Notes: a model not told the origin generated them from the letters alone. Shown: positions 19,707 to 31,443, counted from the first letter of the stretch. The stretch: 64,000 bases of DNA from Microglena sp. YARC (GCA_022414725.1 JAJSRW010002126.1:1-64000); one strand, 5' to 3'. Translations and numbers: made by a program.

Positions 19707-21582
19707 ATGGGGGTAGTGCAAGACAAAGGAGATGACGATATTAACATCAGCGTCGTCAAGAAGACGCTTAATTCTTTGTACATGGATGTATCGAGGCATC
19801 AGATCTCCTCAAGGATACAAAGCATGGTACTCTTAATCAACCACGCAGTTGCAGAGGCATACTTATTCGCAAACTTTCATATCACAAGATGCCTCGATGA
19901 TGGAGACTTTGACGTCAAGCAGTTGCCACACCTGGATCGGAACTTTTATTACAGGTGCCTCCTTGCGGTATCGACCTCCAATGTTTGAAAGGATACTCTG
20001 GGCCAGAGCTTCAATGATACCATGGTTGCTTTCGACGCCCTAAGACCTGCAGGCTACGTGAAGGTGGACGTTCGTCCTTGGGGACAAGTAATCGCAGACG
20101 TCTCAATACAAATGGCGACGATGGCGTGCAACAGCGTCTGGGCAAACGTGGATAGGGTCGTTATCAAGTACCTGCGCTTGAAACATCCCTCTCTGAAGAA
20201 ACATTTCAAGAAGATTGTCAAAGCGGTGGTCCAGTACCCAGAATCAAAAATCGACACAATCATCCCAGAGGGCCTCGTGCATGCGATCCACATCGAAGAG
20301 GTTGTCAGTCACTTGAGGGCTCTCTTTCCGCTGCCAAGAGGGAAGCAGTTCAACACGAGAGCGCACCTGACAATGCGATTGTTCCATCACGTGCTTACAT
20401 AGTTGGGAGAGGTCGGACGAGTGGATCCGAAAAATAAAAAAACAAAAAAAAGTCACCCCCGTCTGTTCAGTATCCTCCCTCGCAAGAACGGCTTCACAAT
20501 TTTGTACGTCCCGATATCGTCCATGACTTTCATGAAGCTTCTCAGCATGGGTGATTCGCCACTCGAGAGCGTCTCTGGCGATGGACGTTACGAGAACCAT
20601 ACAATGCTGTGGCGAAAGTACTTTAATGTCCAAGGTCTTGTGACGAAAAGGTCTCGTTTTGACAACCGAATCCTCAGCGACGGTAAAGGGGTATCTGTCC
20701 AAATGAAGCAGAAGGGTAAAGAAGAGGTCGTTGAAGAAGGAGAAAACGCAGGCTATCCCAAGGACGCAAATATAGTAGAGTGCAAGGACGCAGTGGGTGC
20801 GCTGCGTGTCGGAGTAGACCCTGGAATGACAGATATCGTCACGGTAGCATCTTCTGCAGGTCGCATCGAGTCTTTCAGCTCGGCTCGCTTTAGCGAAGTT
20901 GCTGGGTACAATACAAGCAAGCGTCGCACCTACAAATGGAATGACGAGACTCAAGACCTCGTGAAGTCCATTCCATCGCCTAATACGAGCAACATGGTCG
21001 ACCTGCAGGACCATGTCAGCGCTTATCTCAAAGCGCTCCCGATCCTCCTACAGCACAGAGCCAACAAAGGCTACCGATCTATGCGATTCTTTCGATACGT
21101 TGGTAAACAGAAGACGATTGAAAAGGTATGCGATGTGATTGCACCAAGGGCACAGACGACCGTTGTTGGCTTCGGAAACTGGTCCAACCAAGGGTATGGT
21201 ATCAGTCGTTCATGTCCTGGGCCCATCAAAGAGATCAGGAGGTGCCTCTCACGTCGTAAGAATGTTTTGTTCAAAAACGTCGACGAACGCAACACTTCTT
21301 GTAAATGTCACGGCTGCTTCCAGAGCTTGTCAACATGAAGGCAGACAGCGTAGTCTGGCGCGGAGTTTGCAAAGAGTCCCCAATCGACGGGTCTATAACT
21401 GTTGAGAAGCAGAAGATGGTGGTGAAGAACGTCAAGGTCCACAAAGTACTGCACTGTAGAGACAGTGTCAAAAGCGCATCATCCAATGTGCGCTGTGGTG
21501 CAACCTGGAACCGAGACGTTAACGCTGCCAAGAACCTTCTTCTGCTTCTGACAACGTGGATGGACGGGAGAGCGACCTGAGG
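19707..21582 (+). pseudogene. Fanzor (eukaryotic TnpB-like) RNA-guided nuclease, broken
   Basis: Fanzor proteins are transposon-carried relatives of TnpB, RNA-guided DNA endonucleases. One reading frame runs from 19,707 to about 21,330, interrupted by two in-frame stops (TGA at 19,986 and TAG at 20,400). The end is in another frame after 21,310. RuvC-I is seen as RVGVDPGMTDIVTVAS, the RuvC-II region as TTVVGFGNWS (no glutamate at the usual TnpB place), a zinc-ribbon as TSCKCHGC plus a second pair (HCRDS, NVRCG), and RuvC-III as TWNRDVNAAKNLL. The total is about 625 codons, near the usual Fanzor size. No guide RNA was identified; it would be expected to overlap the 3' end, at about 21,585-21,820. 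Confidence 0.85.
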
Positions 21583-21800
21583 CATTCTGTGTTCCCTCGC
21601 CTCCCCCCAAAACCACAGTTTCCATCGAGGCGAGTGTGAGCGCTAAACCGACCGACCCACCTGGGTTTTGTCAGCAGCTTGCCTTGTTATCCTTTGGGCC
21701 AGCTTAAAATGCTGAAATACTGAGATGAAGGGCAAAAAATATGTACTCGCCTCTTAGCTGATCTACCCATTGGTTCAAGGGTCATGGTAGGGGTCCCAAC

Positions 21801-21820
21801 AAATTGCGTCTCCGACTGTA
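21801..21820 (-). repeat. Terminal repeat end to the right of Fanzor
   Basis: Read on the minus strand, TACAGTCGGAGACGCAATTT matches the inner half of the terminal repeats at 31,255 and 18,986. It lies 220 bases past the Fanzor stop in the orientation expected for the right end of an element that contains it. Between 21,585 and 22,290 no gene was recognised. Confidence 0.6.
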
Positions 21821-22293
21821 ATACGCCGCCTCAACAAAAGAGCGTTAACGAGAAGCAAGAGACATCATCTCGTCATTCACACACACGCTCATAATCAACG
21901 AGAAAACGTGGACCCCCCCCCCCCCTGCGTGACGACAATGTTACACTCAGACGGTCAATAATGTTACAGTATATTGAATCAATTGCCAATTCTCTATGTA
22001 CAACTTGACAGACGGTCGATTGTTGTACACATGTACACATTGCTGCAAAGTTTGAGGAGAGTGGCTATAACTTGCGAATGTAAGCCACATGACAGTCTCG
22101 AGGTGGATCTCAAACCCCACTAAAAAAGTGTACAAACGGAATAAACCTACAAAATCGGATGTGGTCATAGAGTTCTTAAAGGCGTCATTAAAAATAGATC
22201 CATTCGCCATCTCTTGCTGGTCTTCGTCATAAGGTAAAGGATGCTTTCGGATTTGAGTATCAAAAGAGTTGAATCGCGTTGTGATAAAAAGGC

Positions 22294-22950
22294 TTGGGCT
22301 CACAAAGAAAAAAGCAAAGTTCTTCTCCAGGCCTGATAACTTATATGAGAAACCACGTCATTCATAAGCCAAAGGGAACGGTTAAAAGAGGAAGGGAGGA
22401 CTTTTGTATCGATCGACGAAACTTCATTTGCGTGAAGACATACGAGAGACGTGTTTGGCCTACTCACCAAAGGAGAGCTACTGGTTGTACCGAGGTTGAG
22501 ACCTAGGGTGACGACAATGTCGGCACTTTGTCTTATTCAACAAGGCAAAGGAGACATTTATTTTAACATCAGGCAAGGGTCTTTCAACACGCATACTTTT
22601 GTTGAGTTTTTAGAAAATTTGGGACTGTCCAACTGACACAGTAATTATACTTTTTTGACAACGTTGCGTTTCCAGCCTCACCACTCAAGAAGGTCAAAAC
22701 ACTTGCAGCTTCAAGGGGTGGGAGCCTCCTATACACTCCCTCCCTATCACCTTGGTTCAACCCAATAGAAGGGGTGTTCTCCATCGTCAAACGCGATTAT
22801 CTATAAAAGCCAAAGATGTGTACAAGGCTTTGAGTCTGTTAAGAGAAACACGTCTAGAGGCTTTTTTTTCGAAAGTCATTGAATTACAATTTCTGGACTT
22901 GATACAAGGAAATATGCGACATTGGCTACTAAATGGAGACGATAGTCAAT
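22294..22950 (+). pseudogene. Second Tc1/mariner-type transposase, frameshifted
   Basis: Pieces in three frames give the DDE transposase core: FVSIDETSFA (first aspartate), TTMSALCLIQQGKGDIYFNI and RQGSFNTHTFVEFLENL, then FDNVAFPASPLKK (second aspartate), then YTPSLSPWFNPIEGVFSIVK (the NPxE motif with the third acidic residue). The downstream part is basic and helical. At least three frameshifts and one stop occur. It is not the same lineage as the 19-kb copy, judging by the motif wording. Confidence 0.75.
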
Positions 22951-22959
22951 AAAGAGCCT

Positions 22960-25055
22960 CCGACAGAGCGTACGCGACCGGACCGGGCGGCCAAAATTAA
23001 GGACAGGAAAAAACGGCGAGGAGAACGTGTAAAAGTGTACACTGAGTCGGATCATAGCGGATAAGGACAACAAGGACGTTATCATCAAGGTGATTAAGGA
23101 GCGGGTCGACAGGTTATCCAAGAGGACTTATTCTTTGCCGGTGTTGCGGTGAAACGGATATTAAAAGAAGTCTCCGAAGGGGTACCAGATGCGCAACTTC
23201 ACACTGTAAGTGTCCTAGCGTGACCAGAAACTTCATTCGGTCAGCTTATGGTGGGGTCGAGACAGGCGCACATGGAGACGAAGGACGCCACCAGTCGAAG
23301 GGTTCTTGCACAAACAACTATTGGTTTTGGAGAAGATTGAGGGGCGCGAGTAATTGTGAAAAGAAGAAACCAATACGTGGGTGCCATCGCTCGCTACGAT
23401 GGCGATCGAAACCTGTACAGCCACGCGTCGAAGAAGTACCTGACCAACTTTAATAACACTACAGAAGTCCATCTCTCCACATGGATCAAGAAGTTCGTTT
23501 ACTCGAAGGGAAAACAGGATCTTGGCCAAGGAGTTCAAAGATGGCAGCAGGCATTTGACGAGACCGGTATTCCACCGATACCTCCTCTACGATATCCACT
23601 CTTGGGGAGTAAAGGAAGACCTCATAGCGATACATTCGTCCTACCGGAGCGAACACAGATGTTGCTTAAGATTTCAGCACTCAATCATCGGACGGGACGA
23701 GATCAACCGACAGTGGCTCAAGAGCGTTTCCAACAGCGCCAAGATGATCCGGTACAACGTCTTTATCAATCGATACCTCGAGGCCACAGAGGACGAGGGC
23801 TACGCAAGCTGGTCAACATCGCTCCCATCCAACAGTCAAGCACGCCTTCATCACGATAGACACGACGCCTACTGGGGGTCCTCAAGGACGTGGGTCTCGT
23901 CGAGAGTCTCGAAAAGACGCTGACTGAACAAGGAGCACTGGGAGTCGGTCTTCGATGTGGAAAACATCGTTCTACTTGGAAATGTGTGTTTACATGCACC
24001 ATAGACACTGACGGCGTAAATGGCTTGTACCCACTTTCTTAGGGCCGAGAAGGAATGATTTCAATCAAGGACGACGGAAGGCGGTTAAGAAGCAGACCAA
24101 GACTCTCGCGAGTTTTCCGAGTTCGACCCAATGTTTGGTGGTTGTTGCAAACGACCTGGCCGCCTGCCACATTGCCTTTTTGACTTGGAAGAAAAATAAG
24201 GTCGAAGAAAAAGATAAGCGGGGGTAGGAAGAGGAAGAGGGCACTGCGAGTTCGGGAGCAAGAGACTCACACGGGAGCGGTACTACGTTGAGAGGGGGGT
24301 CTTCAAATCTAGAGGGCGACCAAGAAGTGTGGTTGTCTAACATCCAGGACTGCCTTGACGACTGAAGGACAACAGTCCAAGCGCACATGCTCTAGTGTCG
24401 TTTGACGCCTTACGTGACTGTAATGGTCAACATTGGGATTCTCGATGGGGGGAGATGTCAAGTCGCGGTGGGGCGCGCAGCGCCTGCGGTCTACGGTGGC
24501 AAGAAACGTGTCTTAGCACCGCTTCTTCACGAGGTCCAGGCGGATGTCGGTGAGAGGAAAACAATTGTCGTCGCATACGGTTCTGCTAAGTTTGCCCCTG
24601 GTTTCCGGAAGGGTGAACTTTCTGTCCCTACAACGAGCGCGGTTTCAATGCGTTTAGCGACCGTTTCAAGGGGCGAGTTGCCGTCATTGACGAATTCCGT
24701 ACCACAAGATCTGGCACAAGGACAGCACCACGTCCTCCAAAGTGTGCAGTCCGAAAAAAAAAGGGCGCACCGGTTCGAGGCTTGCTACTGGTGCAGTTCC
24801 ACCATGGAGAACAGCAAGTTGTTTGTAAACCGTGACCCCTAAATGCAGCCATTAACATCCAACAATTGCCATTACAATGTACAACCCGCCCGGAATTTTG
24901 CGAGGCCAAAAGAATTATTGCAAACTGGAAGTTGTGTAGGGGACGCACAATTGATTACAGCTGACAGGTTTCTTACAGAACGCCCCAGTGTCGAGCGAAG
25001 TGTAGAAGATAAACACATACAAGAGGATTTTGGGGGACTCGGGATTATTATGTAA
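22960..25055 (+). pseudogene. Second Fanzor nuclease, heavily decayed
   Basis: Short frames in order give an N-terminal part (ERVKVYTES and DKDNKDVIIKVIKERVDRLS), RRNQYVGAIARYDGDRNLYS and HASKKYLTNF, then RKTIVVAYGSAKFAPGFRKG with ELSVPTT in the RuvC-II region, IDEFRTT, and LFVNRD followed by a stop and AAINIQQ in a shifted frame (RuvC-III). The end at 24,640-25,055 is nearly the same as the inverted remnant at 12.26-12.72 kb. Frameshifts are numerous, so this is a relic. Confidence 0.7.
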
Positions 25056-25059
25056 CATA

Positions 25060-26340
25060 ATTCCCATTTTCCGAGTGTAGTGCTCTCCAACATGTACGAT
25101 CCTGATCTTGCTAATGTTTCCATGCCCCCCAACCCAGGAAAGTTCGCGCGTACACATTTCAAAAAAAAGAATTAAAAATGCGCAACACTCAAACAAAGTA
25201 TAAAGAGATCCGATATGTGTTACGGTATAAGCTTTGTTCCTCTCATTTATTGGTTGACCACCACCCCACCCTATTTCCCCTATACCAATGACTACTACGT
25301 CCAAGTCTGTCGCGAGCGACGTCAACCTTCCTTGCGATGTGACGTGAGCAGACACCTTTAGTGCTCCAAGCAGCTAAGACACGGAGGTCGCAGTATCCTT
25401 CACAATTATAACAACCGGAACCTGATGTACAGACGCCCCATGATGCTTCTGCCGTTTGGATCAGGTTGTGGCCCGGAGAGCGGCGGGCTACCTGACAAGC
25501 ACACACTGCAAATGTCCTTCGCGGGACGGACACAAACCAGGGCGTCCAGGATTTTTTGACATGATGGAGCGCGGTTTTCTGAGCACGTGATCGACAATGC
25601 ATTTGAGAACTCTAACGCGTGGTTCAAGAAGAAGCCACCCCTCCTCGTGAATGTTGGTGGCCGACATGTTCACCCCATCGATCCTACAGCAAGACAAAGA
25701 GATACCGGCGGTTGTCGACGATGTTTACCCTCCAACTTTAAGCTGAACCTCCCCTTTGTAGATGGCGCTTTCCGGTTCCCTGTGGTACGGAGGCGATCGC
25801 AGCCTCTCACCTCAATGAGATCCTCCGGAGCCCTAAGCGTGCAAGGTCGGCTTACATGTCCGCCATCATCCAATCTTCAGTCGATCTGAGTCCGTGGACC
25901 CGAACAAATCGTTCGGGTTAACGTGGAAGGTCTGCCAAGCTGCGCATGATCATGCCTGCCACCTCACGGCTACGCGTTGTCATGCCCACCCGATGATGAC
26001 CTGTACCTCAACGAAAACAACGTCAAGAAGAAGCACTCTGTGCATGATGAGGAGGAGGAGGAACAGAACGAGGACAACGCCACGAAGAACTGAGACGAGA
26101 TTTCTGTTCATGTAATGTACTACAGTTGTTCGCATCAGGACACGTTGTATCGACATGGTTTTTCTTTGACACTAAGTTGTGTTTTTTGTTTCCCCCCCTT
26201 CCTTGTAAATATGTTCGTTGTCATACTGTTTCTTCGTAGTCTCCTCCCTCTCAAAAGTTTTCCCCGAATCTTCACCATCGTCCCACTTTTTGTTTGCGTC
26301 TTCTAGCGAGTTCCCCACACTCCTTTGACCGAGTTTGAAT
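25060..26340. other. Unassigned decayed stretch
   Basis: Only short overlapping frames occur on both strands. A minus-strand set at 25,243-25,700 contains cysteine pairs (CVRPAKDICSVC and CYNCEGYCDLRVLAAWS) and may be the relic of a zinc-binding protein. Nothing could be assigned. From 26,100 to 26,340 the sequence is T-rich with one short hydrophobic frame. Confidence 0.25.
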
Positions 26341-26342
26341 TG

Positions 26343-27028
26343 TCATGTGGCTCGGCTGTGTACCAAAAAACCTGGTCCCAAGTTTTCGATTGCAACATGT
26401 TTGTTGATCACAAGGCACTCGTAGTTCTCGGTGCACTTGGTCCGATGACTTGGCCAAAACATGTCGAAACCAACCAATGGGAACATGGCGCGCGTTAATA
26501 CGTAGATACGTTTTGTTGGAGACGACGTTCTCACGAAGGATGAATACGTAGTCGATGTTCGCTTCGAAGATTAGGGGGATGCCCATCGGATTTGGCATCT
26601 GATCCAGAACATGATAGGCTAGTGACGACCGTTCATGAACAGATAGCGCTTATGCCCGTTTTCGACTTGCCCACGTTGTCAAAAAGACAGTCGTCCAGAA
26701 TCAAAGAAAAGACGCGCGTGTCTATATGGATGAAACCGTACACCTGTATTTGTTATGTCTACCTTCCAAGCTACAACTTTTTGTCGCTTATCACGTTTAT
26801 CGATGATATCTGGAGAGAACTCGTCGTGCGATTAAACATGTGCGGAATAGTTGCCGTGTAGAACTTGTCTGACCCTCGTAGGCGAAATGACGGCCCGAAG
26901 GATTGCGCGGTTGTGAAAGAGAATATCTCGCACCAGCGAAGACTTGCCGCTCTCTCTTTCTATCAATAACAATTCACCTTTCATGGCGATACCTAATGTC
27001 GAACTTCTTCAATGGGAGCTGCATTCAT
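26343..27028 (-). pseudogene. A32-like viral DNA packaging ATPase, decayed
   Basis: The FtsK/HerA-type ATPase pumps DNA into the capsid and is a hallmark of nucleocytoviruses. Reading across frames on the minus strand gives, in family order, LPLKKFDIRYRH, ERESGKSSLVRDILFHNR (Walker A, first glycine and lysine region altered), AVISPT, HDEFSPDIIDKRDKRQK, SLILDDCLFDN (Walker B), RYLFMNGRH, MPNPMGIPLIFEANIDYVFI followed by LRENVVSNK, and KCTENYECLVINK near the C-terminus. The length of about 686 bases fits the 230-250 residue family. At least five frameshifts or stops occur in 700 bases, many more than in its intact neighbours, so this copy is dead as read. Confidence 0.8.
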
Positions 27029-27132
27029 CTTATATCTTATTTTCTATTTTTTTTCCGAATCCTCTTGCCACCGCCACACGCTTCATTTTAAAATACAGTT
27101 AAATGTTGTTAAAAATACGTTGAAACATACAT

Positions 27133-27616
27133 GTGCAACCTCCTCAGAAGACGGACGTTAAATTCCGTGATGTGGAGAAGAAGAAACGAATTGAGGTACA
27201 AGTTGCCGCACACGCGAATGAATTGCAGAGCATGACCGTTCACGAAAAACTTATGCGTCCTCATGAGGATGGTCCACGACCTGAAGGTGTCGTTGCCGTA
27301 GTGGTGATCTGCAATCCAAATCGGACCGGTACAACGTCACCATTACCCAAGGCACTCAAGCTGTACGACATCGTGGGAGTCCACAGTTGACGGTCAGGCC
27401 TGGGAGACGCCGAGCCGCCGTGTACACATCGCAAACGATTGCGTAGCTCACGCTCTCAATCGCAAACTGTAGGTGAACGCAGGAGACTACGTCGTCAGGG
27501 AAACGGACGGTGTCGGATATTATATTGTGAATAAGGAGACGTTCGAAGACACGTACGAGTTCGTCCCAGACAAAACATCCCCACGATGCTGGCTGGTTTC
27601 GTGGCAAAAACATTAA
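27133..27616 (+). CDS. Hypothetical protein with a phage-like GDYVVRE domain (frameshifted)
   Basis: The first frame runs KKKRIEVQVAAHANELQSMT to LKLYDIVGVHS. After a frame change at about 27,385 the second gives QAWETPSRRVHIANDCVAHA, and after one stop at 27,456 NAGDYVVRETDGVGYYIVNK and ETFEDTYEFVP. The last segment resembles the GDWIxRGxxGExYPxxPxIFxxTYE end of a small protein widespread in phages. It is likely a decayed or indel-bearing copy. Function unknown. Confidence 0.35.
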
Positions 27617-27699
27617 ACAGCCCTCCTCAGAAACACTGCCAATTCGAAAGTGGTGTCGGCTAAAATTGAGCGATGTGTTAAAGCAAATAACTAAAGAAT

Positions 27700-28142
27700 T
27701 ATAATAATAACAAAAATGTTGGAAAACAGGTCGACAAGAGCTTCACGGTAATATGCGACGAGATGCTCGTCGACAGAGGGGAGACGTTGATCCATGAGGA
27801 GACCGCCCCGATCGCGCTTTCGACCTGCACGCCAGAGCCGTCACCCCATCATCGGGGGCGTCTTCCACGTCGACCTTCAGGAGACTGCGGCTACCGTGTC
27901 ATCTACAGTCTCAATCAAACGTTCAAGCTCCCCGACGTGAGGAAACTCTCGCCCCCCTCGAAAATAATGTAGGGAAGGACGCGGCGGTTGCCAGACGGAA
28001 CGATGATGAAGATGAAGATGAGGATTTTGTGGGGGATATCGAAGAAGATGACGTCATTATGGAGAAGGAGGAGACACCGAGAATGACAACAACGATATTA
28101 AAATGAAAAGGCGTGTCCGAAAGCGGACTCTCATACCACCAA
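27700..28142 (+). other. Unassigned stretch with acidic coding tract
   Basis: A plus frame starts SFTVICDEMLVDRGETLIHE, and another has a strongly acidic run (NDDEDEDEDFVGDIEEDDVI at about 27,999-28,070). They could be the N-terminal part of the RPB5 gene that follows or a separate small gene. No family was recognised. Confidence 0.3.
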
Positions 28143-28560
28143 GATGGGTGGTGGCCGCACAGTCAGGAAATTAGCATCAACAACGTGGGGAGGAGGTGCC
28201 GGTGTGGGCAACAACATTCGAGAGGTTATTTTGGTGACTCGCGAGAAGGTATTGAGCGCAAGTCGGAGGGGTCTAGATGAGAGCGTTCGTCGCCACGTGC
28301 AGTTTTTCTGTCTCTCCGAACTGCAGTTCAACATCTCTCGTCACGAGTTGGTGCCCCGCCACGAACCCATCCGCGACGAGCACGTGATTGAGCAACTCGT
28401 TGCACGATACCGCGTCAAGTCGAGGTACACTTCCGATTTTCGCGTGCTCTGACCCGATGGCACGGTACCTAGATCTGCGTCCTGGCCATTTGGTTCGCAT
28501 CGTGCGCTTCTCTCGGATGTGGGCATGTACGTCCCCCTACAGGTGCTGCGCCGTCGCTAA
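28143..28560 (+). CDS. RPB5: DNA-directed RNA polymerase subunit RPB5 (indels)
   Basis: RPB5 is the jaw subunit shared by eukaryotic polymerases. The C-terminal assembly domain is clear: FFCLSELQFNISRHELVPRH and EPIRDEHVIEQLVARY match the LQFNIxxHxLVPxH signature. The next frame continues CSDPMARYLDLRPGHLVRIV, the DPVARYLGLKRGQVVKI block. The final GMYVP...R motif is in a further frame after a run of five C at 28,533-28,537. Breaks are at about 28,440, 28,520 and 28,535. The N-terminal jaw domain is short or lies in the unresolved stretch upstream. Family identity is certain from the signature; whether the gene works is not. Confidence 0.85.
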
Positions 28561-28738
28561 CACGCACACGACTGCGCCGCCTGAGGAAACGTTGAAGAAC
28601 TCATGAAGATGAAAAAAACACACACGTTCCATTGTAAAGCAACCCTCGACGCCATCCGACATGCAAATGGTGGAGTTAAACAAGACGATTCATGTGATGT
28701 ATTATGCACTTGGATCGGACGAAATATAAATAGATCAA

Positions 28739-30042
28739 ATGGAGGCAATAAAGCCATGTGTAAAAAGCCTGCTTGATATCATGTCGTCTCTGTCCCTGCA
28801 CAAATCCACAAGAAAACATAGAAAAATAAATACGTTCGCCTGCATGGGCGCCGTATTTCTTCGGTCAGAAGCGGTAGCCATGGATGCGAGGGCCAATTGG
28901 TCAGAGCAAGATATCGTGCAATAGCTTCGAAATAGACGTATCTGGTGCTTCTGATGTGGTCACCGTATTGGAGTTGCTGTCCAAGGGAACCTCCCTGAAC
29001 GTAAGAGCATTGGTGGGGCTTGGCTGATTCACTTGTTGATTGAGAACGTCGTTGTACATATCAGGCCAGACCGTGTAGCGACCGCATTGCGTAGAACAGC
29101 ATCGTCTTTAGCATCCGCCTCATCGTCATCATTTGCCAGGCATGTTACTGTAGCTCGGCGTGTGAACGAACACTTGAGGTGGTTTGATCAATTGGGTTCC
29201 GAACGCGTCATTATGCGTCCGAAATGGCTTGTGGGATGTGTATCTAAGCTTCCACGAGAGTTGGAAGAGGTTGCGGTGCGTGCGTTGACACTCGTAATGG
29301 CGATCGTCCTTGTTAATTCTAAAACTAAATGCCACCGCAACAACAACACATTATCACTTGAAATGCTTGTGTACGAAATAATCGGTTCTAAGTATCACAC
29401 TCTTCTCACTGGAGGGGCAGGTGATTCTGAAGAACATCATTCTATTTCCGGAAAATATGGAACATTGTTACTAATAATTCCGGTAGTAACACACAACAAC
29501 CAAGCAAGTCGGATACCATGGATAATGTTGCCACCGAATTCAACAATCGAATCAGGAAACTGATCGATGTTATAGGCACCGATTTCAATGAAGGTGATCG
29601 TCCCAAAATGAACCTCAATGATCTCGTGAAGTCCGTTAACGAAATTGTTAAACAAACGAACGAAGGCAGAACAGAATTAAGGCCGGATGATTTGAGTGCT
29701 GGAACTAAACTAACGCTTGAAGAGACACTTCCGTCCAGTATGAATATCGTCGTGGCAACGACACTAGCTGCCCTTATACTCAATACAAAGACCACTGATG
29801 ATTCGGATGATTTGCGCACAGCTATCGAAATGTTTGATAGAATCGTGCGCATGACCGGGCATGACATCTTCAACACCCCAAACGATAACTCAAACACCTT
29901 TTCACCGGTTACATCCACCACGAAGAACACAACCCGTCTCGTAACAAGAAGTAATTCAAATCACAATACTGCTGGACCAGGTGTTCAAATCAACGTTAAA
30001 ACTACCAAAACAATAGCAGACGCCTTCTCCAGGCAATATTAA
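28739..30042 (+). CDS. Hypothetical helical protein (frameshifted)
   Basis: The pieces MEAIKPCVKSLLDIMSSLSL, FEIDVSGASDVVTVLELLSK, RPKWLVGCVSKLPRELEEVA and VRALTLVMAIVLVNSKTK, then MDNVATEFNNRIRKLIDVIG to KTTKTIADAFSRQY lie in successive frames with breaks at about 28,925, 29,025 and 29,455. The last 175 codons are fully open. The protein would be about 430 residues, mostly helical, with a Ser/Thr/Asn-rich tail. No family was recognised. The second half resembles, only weakly, the end of the minus-strand gene at 52.4-53.6 kb. Confidence 0.45.
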
Positions 30043-30250
30043 ATCATGATTTAGAGCCTGAAACTCGCAGCATAGCATCAACTGACAAAACCGCTAAATC
30101 GAATAAAACAATCCTAGTCCCGACTCAATTGACGATGAGAGGTATTAAACAGAAACCCCTTAATTATTCTTCAATTTAACACAAAACTCTCCAACAGCAA
30201 AGTAAAAGAACGGAACTCAACAAACCAACACCTAAAACAACAACAACAAC

Positions 30251-31210
30251 AACAAACTCGAAAAAGTATTAATTTCAAAATAAACGAAACTACGGAGAAA
30301 GAAGACTTTATTGATTTCTACACTGAATACGTTCCGTTGATAAATGGAAAAAAAAATTATAATGTTTTGAAATTTAAGAACGGTATAGAAGAACTAAATT
30401 ATGATGAAAAAGTATTAGACAATCCAAAATATATTCTACAATTAATAAAAGAACAAAATAAATATCCAATAGATGTACATGTTATCTTTGATATATCTCC
30501 GAACTCATATACAAAAGAACAGTTAAAACTATCAAATGACAAAACTGTCATTGGTACCACCCAACCCCCAAACATCCACCACCCAACCCCCTAAGACATC
30601 CACCCAAAAAACCCCAAATACATCCACCACCCAACAGACATCCACCATCCACCACCCAACAACCCCCAAAGACATCCACCAAAAAAAAAACCCCAAATAC
30701 ATATCCACCACCCAACAAACCCCCAAAGACATCCACCCAAAAAACCCCAAATACATCCACCACAACCCAAAGACATCCACCACCCAACAACCCCAAAGAC
30801 ATCACCACCCAACAACCCCCAAATACATCCACCCACAACCCCCAAAGACATCCACACACCAACACCCATGGCATCCACCACCCAACAACCCCCAAAGACA
30901 TCCACCCAAAACCCCCCAAATACATCCACCACCCAACCCCACAAACAAAAAACATCCACCATCCACCCCCAAACCACAACAACAACAAACTCGAAAATAA
31001 TAAGTATTTAGTTTCAAAATATACGAAACTACGAAGGAAGAAGACTTTATTGATTTCTACATTGAATACGTTCCGTTGATAAATGGAACAAGAAATTATA
31101 ATGTTTTGAAATTTAAGAACGGTAGAGAAGAACTAAATTATGATGAAAAAGTTATCTGTCATATAACTCCGAACTCATATACAAAAGAACTATCACAACT
31201 GGGATTGGTG
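30251..31210. repeat. Direct repeats flanking a CA-rich minisatellite
   Basis: An AT-rich segment (30,251-30,535) recurs at 30,986-31,200 with about 60 bases missing in the second copy. Between them, 30,560-30,975 is a degenerate tandem array of CATCCACCACCCAACAACCC and CCAAAGA-type units on the plus strand. The AT-rich segments can be read as a protein (EDFIDFYTEYVPLINGKKNY and NVLKFKNG) in the first copy. The long open frames on both strands of the array are a by-product of the repeat. Confidence 0.85.
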
Positions 31211-31222
31211 TACCTTTTTACA

Positions 31223-31275
31223 TACAGTCGGTGGAACAGTAAAATGAAACTCAATACAGTCGGAGACACGGAGAA
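31223..31275 (+). repeat. Tc1/mariner terminal repeat with subterminal copy
   Basis: TACAGTCGGTGGAACAGTAA followed by AATGAAAC, then at 31,255 TACAGTCGGAGACACGGAG. The second is a direct copy of the first nine bases, an IR/DR-like double binding site. The same pair occurs inverted at 18,986-19,024. Confidence 0.7.
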
Positions 31276-31443
31276 CTCAAATGTCTACGATTTCTGATCC
31301 ATTACCGCATTCACTTGCTTACAAATAATGGGGATGGCTTTCGTCTTCATCGACCGGAAAGAAAATAATAATTGTCCATGCTTTTACGTTCCACGATATC
31401 AGTTCCAATACGATACGGTATCTGAAAACCAAATATTAAAGAT

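Noticed and set aside
25243..25700. Cysteine-rich minus-strand frames as a polymerase or TFIIS zinc domain
   Set aside because: Cysteine spacing fits no family that I know, and the frames are too short and overlapping.
30536..31000. Open frames on both strands in the CA-rich array (Pro/Thr/His-rich and Trp/Gly/Val-rich)
   Set aside because: They arise from a simple tandem repeat with no stop codons; no start context or domain supports a gene.
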